From NCBI GenBank assembly GCA_017473945.1, contig JAFUIW010000077.1, forward strand, positions 1 to 51,135: a DNA stretch of 51,135 nucleotides, read 5' to 3'. The DNA is from Methanobrevibacter sp. (lineage in GTDB: Archaea; Methanobacteriota; Methanobacteria; Methanobacteriales; Methanobacteriaceae). How positions within the stretch are numbered: the stretch's first letter is position 1; each line of letters opens with the position of its first letter. Positions 46,726-51,135 of this stretch are shown here, in pieces. Under the pieces are notes generated by a model, which was given only the letters and a program-made list of their open reading frames with translations, was not told where the DNA came from and did no database searches. The position numbers and the translations under genes are program-made.

Positions 46726-47868
46726 ATGGCAGACAAGCGAGATTATTATGATGTTCTTGGAGTAGATAAAACTGCGGATGAAAAGACAATTAAAAAAGCT
46801 TATCGTAAATTAGCCAGAAAATACCATCCAGACGTTTGTGATGAGCCAGATGCTGAAGATAAGTTTAAAGAAGTTAGTGAAGCTTATGCTGTCTTGTCTG
46901 ATGAAGAAAAACGTCAAAGATATGATCAATTCGGTCATGCCGGAATGGATGGATTTACTGCTGAAGACTTCTATCAGAATGTGAACTTTGATGATATTTT
47001 CCAGGGCTTTGACATTGGAAACATATTTGAAATGTTTGGTTTTGGTGGAGCTGGTCGCAGCCGTGGAAGAACAGGCCCTCAAAGAGGTTCTGACATTTAT
47101 ACTGAAGTGCCTATTACTTTGGAAGAGGCTTTTGAAGGTTGTGACAAGGAAATCAAAATTACAAGAAGCGAATTATGTCCAACATGTAACGGATCCAAAT
47201 CAAAACCAGGTTCAGATCCTAAAACCTGTCCAACATGTGGAGGAACCGGACAGATTAAAGAAGTCAGCAACACATTCTTAGGTCAAATGGTTAATGTAAG
47301 ACCATGTAGAGAATGTGGCGGAACAGGTAAAATCATTACCGAACCGTGCGAAGACTGTCACGGTAAAGGAAGCAAAAGAAAAAGCAAAACAATTAAAATT
47401 GAAATTCCAGAAGGAGTTGATGAAGGAAACCACTTAAGAGTTTCAGGAGAAGGAAACTGTGGTGAAGCACCAGGTCTTGAAGGAGACTTAATTGTTACAG
47501 TCCACATAAAAAGAAATAAAAAATTCGCTCGTGAAGGCGATCACATTTACCTAGAGCAGCAAATCAGTTTCCCACAAGCTGCACTTGGTGACACAATCAG
47601 CATCCCTACAATTGAAGGGAAAGAAGTTGAGTTTAAAATACCTGCTGGAACACAAAGTGGAACAGTATTTAAACTAAGAGGACAAGGTATGAACTCTGTC
47701 AGACATAGCGGCAGGGGAAATATGTATGTTACCGCAACAGTAGTCGTTCCTAAAAAGTTAAACTCAAAACAAAAAAAGATTCTTAATGAATTTGCCGAAG
47801 TCAGCGGCGATGAAATTAAACATGTTGAAAAAGGACTTTTCGACAGAGTCAAGGACGCAATGAAATAA
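46726..47868 (+). CDS. dnaJ: chaperone DnaJ (Hsp40)
   Basis: Type I J-protein of 380 aa that delivers clients to DnaK and stimulates its ATPase. The J domain (about 1-70) has the HPD motif in KYHPDVCD. A Gly/Phe-rich link follows (about 80-125, FGFGGAGRSRGRTG). Four Cys-x2-Cys-x-Gly-x-Gly zinc repeats lie at about 148-220 (CPTCNGSK, CPTCGGTG, CRECGGTG, CEDCHGKG). The C-terminal substrate-binding domains end the protein. The 138-base gap after dnaK includes a T-rich tract and GGTG just before the ATG. Confidence 0.97.
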   Translation: MADKRDYYDVLGVDKTADEKTIKKAYRKLARKYHPDVCDEPDAEDKFKEVSEAYAVLSDEEKRQRYDQFGHAGMDGFTAEDFYQNVNFDDIFQGFDIGNIFEMFGFGGAGRSRGRTGPQRGSDIYTEVPITLEEAFEGCDKEIKITRSELCPTCNGSKSKPGSDPKTCPTCGGTGQIKEVSNTFLGQMVNVRPCRECGGTGKIITEPCEDCHGKGSKRKSKTIKIEIPEGVDEGNHLRVSGEGNCGEAPGLEGDLIVTVHIKRNKKFAREGDHIYLEQQISFPQAALGDTISIPTIEGKEVEFKIPAGTQSGTVFKLRGQGMNSVRHSGRGNMYVTATVVVPKKLNSKQKKILNEFAEVSGDEIKHVEKGLFDRVKDAMK

Positions 47869-47898
47869 GTTAGCATATGCTAATTTATTTTTTTCTAT
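47863..47898 (+). terminator. terminator after dnaJ
   Basis: TTAGCATATGCTAA (47870-47883) is a perfect 14-base palindrome, extended by AAATAA (47863-47868) and TTATTT (47885-47890), then a T-rich run. It begins at the dnaJ stop codon. Confidence 0.7.
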
Positions 47899-48082
47899 TT
47901 TTTAAAAATTCACTGACAACCATCAAAAAACAGTTGCATTAAATTAATTTTATAACCAATTAAAATTATATCAAATCACAATTCTATAAAATAATCAATC
48001 ATCATTTTAATTAAAATAATACATATTATTGAAAATTAAATTTAAAATTAGTTACATCTACATGAAATAGATGAAATAAAAT
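47899..48082. other. featureless AT-rich spacer
   Basis: Between the dnaJ terminator and the terminator of the convergent adhesin. No gene, repeat or clear promoter was seen. Confidence 0.4.
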
Positions 48083-48116
48083 AAAAAAAGAAAAATAGTG
48101 GGAAATTCCACTATTT
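48083..48116 (-). terminator. terminator of partial adhesin
   Basis: AAATAGTGG (48093-48101) and CCACTATTT (48108-48116) form a 9-bp stem with a 6-base loop. The right arm includes the TAG stop; an A-run at about 48080-48095 on the plus strand gives a minus-strand T-run. Confidence 0.7.
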
Positions 48117-51100
48117 AATAGTTATTTTTACGGATGCACTTGAAGCCTTGTAAGTGACATCACCAGCATATGAAATTTTAGCAGCGAATTTACCTTTTTT
48201 GGTAAGTTTAATGCTGAATGTTACTTGACCTTTAGCATTGGTTTTACCAGTGTAGGTTTTACCATTAATTTTCATGGTTACTTTTTTACCTGCTTTGAGG
48301 TATGTTTTACCATCGACGGATGCTCCTTTGATGGTTTTTAAAGTAACAGTGTATTTTTTAGTTTTTGCTGTAGCTTTAAATGTTTTAGCGCTTGCAGCTA
48401 TTGAAGTAGTTTTCTTATTAATGGTAACTTTGTGTACAGCCATGGTTGCGTTGTAGTCTTCATCACCTAAGAATACAATTACAAAGGTGTATAAACCTGC
48501 ATTCATCAAGTTGATTTGTACAGCTGCTTTACCATTTGCATCAGTTGTTCCGTTTAATGTAACACCATTATAACCGATGTAAACAGTTTTGTTTGCAAGA
48601 GGATTGCCCATTTCATCAACAAGTTGGAAAGTGAAGTTTCCACCTCTTTCGTCTGCATAGAAGTCACATGCGTACTGAGTGTAGTCGCTACTTACAAGCA
48701 CACTAGTTTCTTTTGCCGGAGCAATATTTTCTAATTTTATAGTTACATTGCTTGGTGAGAAGTAATCATCACCTGCGTAGTACATTTCAACAACTGATTT
48801 GCCAGTTATATTAATGTAGAATTTACCAAGATCATCAGTAGTAGTATTGTATTCAACACCATCAACCTTATAGGTTACAGTAGCGTTAACCATAGGAGAA
48901 CCTAAGCTGTTTACTAAAGCAGCGTCAATAAGACCTCCACCGTTTACAGTGATGTTAGCAAATTCAGTAGCAAATCCTTCTAAGAAAATAGATGAAACAT
49001 TATAAGCAGCAGCATGGTTGTCGTCACCTAAGTAAACAACAACAACATCATGTTCGCCAACAGTGATGTTTTCAACAGGAACAACTGCACTACCATTTAC
49101 TAAAGGCACAACAGTTTCAATACCATCAATAATGACAGACACATTACCTGTAGCTCCAGGAATATCAACAGTTACATTAGTGTTTTTATCTGTAATTTCA
49201 CCCACAGTAACATTAACAGCAGTAGCTTGTTTTACAGGAGCAATATCTTTTAATGTTATTGTTGTGTTGGATGAGTTAGTATAACTGTCTCCGCCGAAGA
49301 TGATGTCTAATTTGCCATTATCAATACCAGCAATTATAAAGGTACCGTTTGCATCGGTTTTAACAACTCCACTTACTCCATTTATAGTATATTGGACATC
49401 AACATTTGAAATAGGTTCTCCATCCTCATATACGAGCACACCAGTAACATTGCAGTCTCCATCAACTCCAGTGACTGAAATGGTTGATGAAGTTTTATTT
49501 CCTATTTCCGGAGTGTTATTGTAAACTTCTGAATTGCCAGCATTAGCAACACCTTCATCTCCGATGAATCTTTTACCAACGAGGTAGTTGTCATTTACAA
49601 CTGCAACATTATCCTGAACATTTATAGGATAGTCACCAGTAGTCACAATATATGTGTTGTTAGCAATTGTAGCATTACCTTTTACAACTTTAACACCAAT
49701 ACTTTCAACACCGAAAGCTTCCCAAACTGATTCATCTCCTTCATTGGAACCAATAGCATAAATTGTATTATTAGTAACAGTTATTACATCACCTCTGTAA
49801 GCAATACCAGTTGTATAATTACCATCAAGCATTACAACGTTAGCATCAATATTAGATTCAACATCTCCTAAAGAGAAACCGAATACGTTGTATGCATCTC
49901 CAGTAATTTTATTTCCAGTATAATTAGCTTTAACATCTTGACCATTCATACCAGAATAAATAGCATAAGCAGAAGTATTAGCTGCAACATCAATAACATT
50001 ATCTTCAACTACACCTGTTGCAGGACCTTCAATATCAATACCATTAGCATAATAATCACCAGTAGAATCAATATTATTAGCCCTAATTATGAAATTATCA
50101 CCAGATAAAATAATACCATAAATGTATGTGTAACCTTTAGCAACAATGTGGTTATTAGTAATTATAGAATCGTTAGATTCAACAAAATCGACAGCATAAA
50201 TAGTGTCATAAGCACCCACAACATCACCGTAAGTAACATTTACTTTATTGTTATCAAAAATCACACCATTAGAATATTTAACTACAATACCTTCACTAAC
50301 AGGACTGCTTACCCAATTACCTGATCCTGCAGGCTCTTCAGCCCAGGCGACAGGAACTGAAACTAAATCCACAGTGAAATTGTTATCGAAAACAAGTGCA
50401 CCATCAGTTCCAGCAATGAAAAGAGCATTATTAATACCAGTACCCTGAGTAGCACCTTCATAATCAATATTGTTATCTAAAACGCTTAAACCGCCAAGAA
50501 CACCAGCATAAATACCATAAGCATCCTTATCAGTATTAGCAACAACATTAATAAAGTTATTTTTCACATCAGCATCATCGACACCAGTTAAGAAAACACC
50601 AGTACCTGAAGTAGCAATAATGTTATTATCTATAGTAACATTACCAGTCATTGCAAAAATACCTCTAGCGGCAACACCGAAACCTTCCCAAACGGATTCA
50701 TTACCTTCTTCAGAGGAAATTAAAACAATACGATTTTCAGTGACATTCAATACACCAGTTCTAGCAGCAAGACCAGTGGTATAATTACCATCAAGATTAA
50801 TATAGTTTTTCACAACATTGGATTCAACATCACCTAAAGAGAAACCGAATACATTGTATGCGTTACCTGTAATATTGTTACCAGTATAATTAGCACTCGC
50901 ATTTTGACCATTCATACCAGAGTAAATACCATACGCACTGGTTTCAGCTTTAACATTGATGTTATTTTCTTCAACTACACCTGTAGCAGGACCTTCAATA
51001 TCAATACCATCAGCATAATAAACACCAGTAGAACTAATATTATTACCTCTAATTACGAAATCATCACCAGACAAAATAATAGCATAAATGTAAGTATTAC

Positions 51101-51135
51101 CATTAGCAACAATATCATTGCCAGCAATCACAGCA
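48111..51135 (-). CDS. adhesin-like protein, beta-helix plus Ig-like repeats (5' end outside window)
   Basis: The C-terminal 1000 or so residues of a surface protein; the start and signal peptide lie beyond position 51135. The visible part begins with parallel beta-helix repeats (Asn-Asn-x-Ile / Asp-Asn-Asn turns) as two long tandem copies of about 322 residues, then at least four Ig-like domains (about 48400-49560), each with the Asp/Asn-Gly-x-Phe...Gly-x-Tyr pattern. It ends in a Lys-rich domain (about the last 95 residues) matching the C terminus of the 722-aa adhesin at the left end of the window. Asn-x-Ser/Thr sites are abundant. The frame is open to the window edge. Adhesion is assumed from family; ligand unknown. 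Confidence 0.85.
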   Translation of the reverse strand, partial: AVIAGNDIVANGNTYIYAIILSGDDFVIRGNNISSTGVYYADGIDIEGPATGVVEENNINVKAETSAYGIYSGMNGQNASANYTGNNITGNAYNVFGFSLGDVESNVVKNYINLDGNYTTGLAARTGVLNVTENRIVLISSEEGNESVWEGFGVAARGIFAMTGNVTIDNNIIATSGTGVFLTGVDDADVKNNFINVVANTDKDAYGIYAGVLGGLSVLDNNIDYEGATQGTGINNALFIAGTDGALVFDNNFTVDLVSVPVAWAEEPAGSGNWVSSPVSEGIVVKYSNGVIFDNNKVNVTYGDVVGAYDTIYAVDFVESNDSIITNNHIVAKGYTYIYGIILSGDNFIIRANNIDSTGDYYANGIDIEGPATGVVEDNVIDVAANTSAYAIYSGMNGQDVKANYTGNKITGDAYNVFGFSLGDVESNIDANVVMLDGNYTTGIAYRGDVITVTNNTIYAIGSNEGDESVWEAFGVESIGVKVVKGNATIANNTYIVTTGDYPINVQDNVAVVNDNYLVGKRFIGDEGVANAGNSEVYNNTPEIGNKTSSTISVTGVDGDCNVTGVLVYEDGEPISNVDVQYTINGVSGVVKTDANGTFIIAGIDNGKLDIIFGGDSYTNSSNTTITLKDIAPVKQATAVNVTVGEITDKNTNVTVDIPGATGNVSVIIDGIETVVPLVNGSAVVPVENITVGEHDVVVVYLGDDNHAAAYNVSSIFLEGFATEFANITVNGGGLIDAALVNSLGSPMVNATVTYKVDGVEYNTTTDDLGKFYINITGKSVVEMYYAGDDYFSPSNVTIKLENIAPAKETSVLVSSDYTQYACDFYADERGGNFTFQLVDEMGNPLANKTVYIGYNGVTLNGTTDANGKAAVQINLMNAGLYTFVIVFLGDEDYNATMAVHKVTINKKTTSIAASAKTFKATAKTKKYTVTLKTIKGASVDGKTYLKAGKKVTMKINGKTYTGKTNAKGQVTFSIKLTKKGKFAAKISYAGDVTYKASSASVKITIK
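49570..50169 (-). repeat. second copy of 966-bp-period internal repeat
   Basis: Encodes YGIILSGDNF, GIDIEGPATGVVEDN, YNVFGFSLGDVESN and GNYTTGIAYRGD. Each aligns to the copy at about 50536-51135 at a fixed offset of 966 bases (322 codons). Copy limits are approximate. Confidence 0.7.
50536..51135 (-). repeat. first copy of 966-bp-period internal repeat (cut by window end)
   Basis: Encodes YAIILSGDDF, GIDIEGPATGVVEEN, YNVFGFSLGDVESN and GNYTTGLAARTG, matching the copy 966 bases to the left. The repeat may continue beyond the window. Confidence 0.7.

Noticed and set aside
48111..51135. Regular repeats at the right end as a CRISPR array
   Set aside because: The repeats are 966 bases apart, lie in one long open frame and encode beta-helix turns; no short constant repeat with unique spacers exists.

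Overview
The window is archaeal and almost certainly from a Methanobrevibacter-type methanogen (Methanobacteriales). It is AT-rich. It carries formylmethanofuran:H4MPT formyltransferase (ftr), the nickel-maturation genes hypF and larB, an Hjc resolvase, an XPD-like helicase, a MthK-like channel, archaeal TATA-box promoters with many leaderless starts, and at least six large secreted 'adhesin-like' proteins of the kind that expand in gut and rumen Methanobrevibacter. Genus is inferred from gene content and style, not from a search.

Layout. 1-7.5 kb: two tandem same-strand adhesin-like beta-helix proteins (722 and 1726 aa), ending at a strong hairpin. 7.7-15.9 kb: housekeeping genes (argG, helicase, sirtuin, Rpn/PD-(D/E)XK-type protein, sfsA, fused NAD(P)HX epimerase/dehydratase, K+ channel). 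16-23.9 kb: four minus-strand surface proteins. Three are paralogues with a central domain built around an invariant Cys-Cys-Ser-Phe and Gly-Phe-Arg-Arg-Asp pair; the fourth is a beta-helix adhesin with the same C-terminal module. 24-29 kb: ftr, a flippase-like membrane protein, trkH-trkA and a metallo-hydrolase. 29.1-30.3 kb: six minus-strand tRNA genes (Trp with a box C/D-bearing intron, then His, Leu, Glu, Met, Asn) with hjc among them.

30.5-39.4 kb: a radical SAM gene, then a tight plus-strand run gatB - CBS/ParB-like - hisE - ABC-2 permease - ABC ATPase - small membrane protein - GT2/TagF-like transferase. The last four look like a teichoic-acid-like or phosphopolyol-glycan synthesis and export set, which is unexpected in an archaeon; its ATPase carries two Ig-like domains at its N terminus. 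39.4-43 kb: GNAT and larB, divergent from hypF. 43-47.9 kb: a winged-helix regulator divergent from grpE-dnaK-dnaJ, with a repeated TATA/TTAC..GTAA module between them that looks like a heat-shock operator. 48.1 kb to the end: a further adhesin-like protein, cut by the window edge, with a 966-bp internal duplication.

How it fits together: much of the window is cell envelope (adhesins, putative wall-acting paralogues, a polymer export operon), set among core metabolism, K+ homeostasis, chaperones and tRNAs. No CRISPR array, insertion sequence or prophage was seen.
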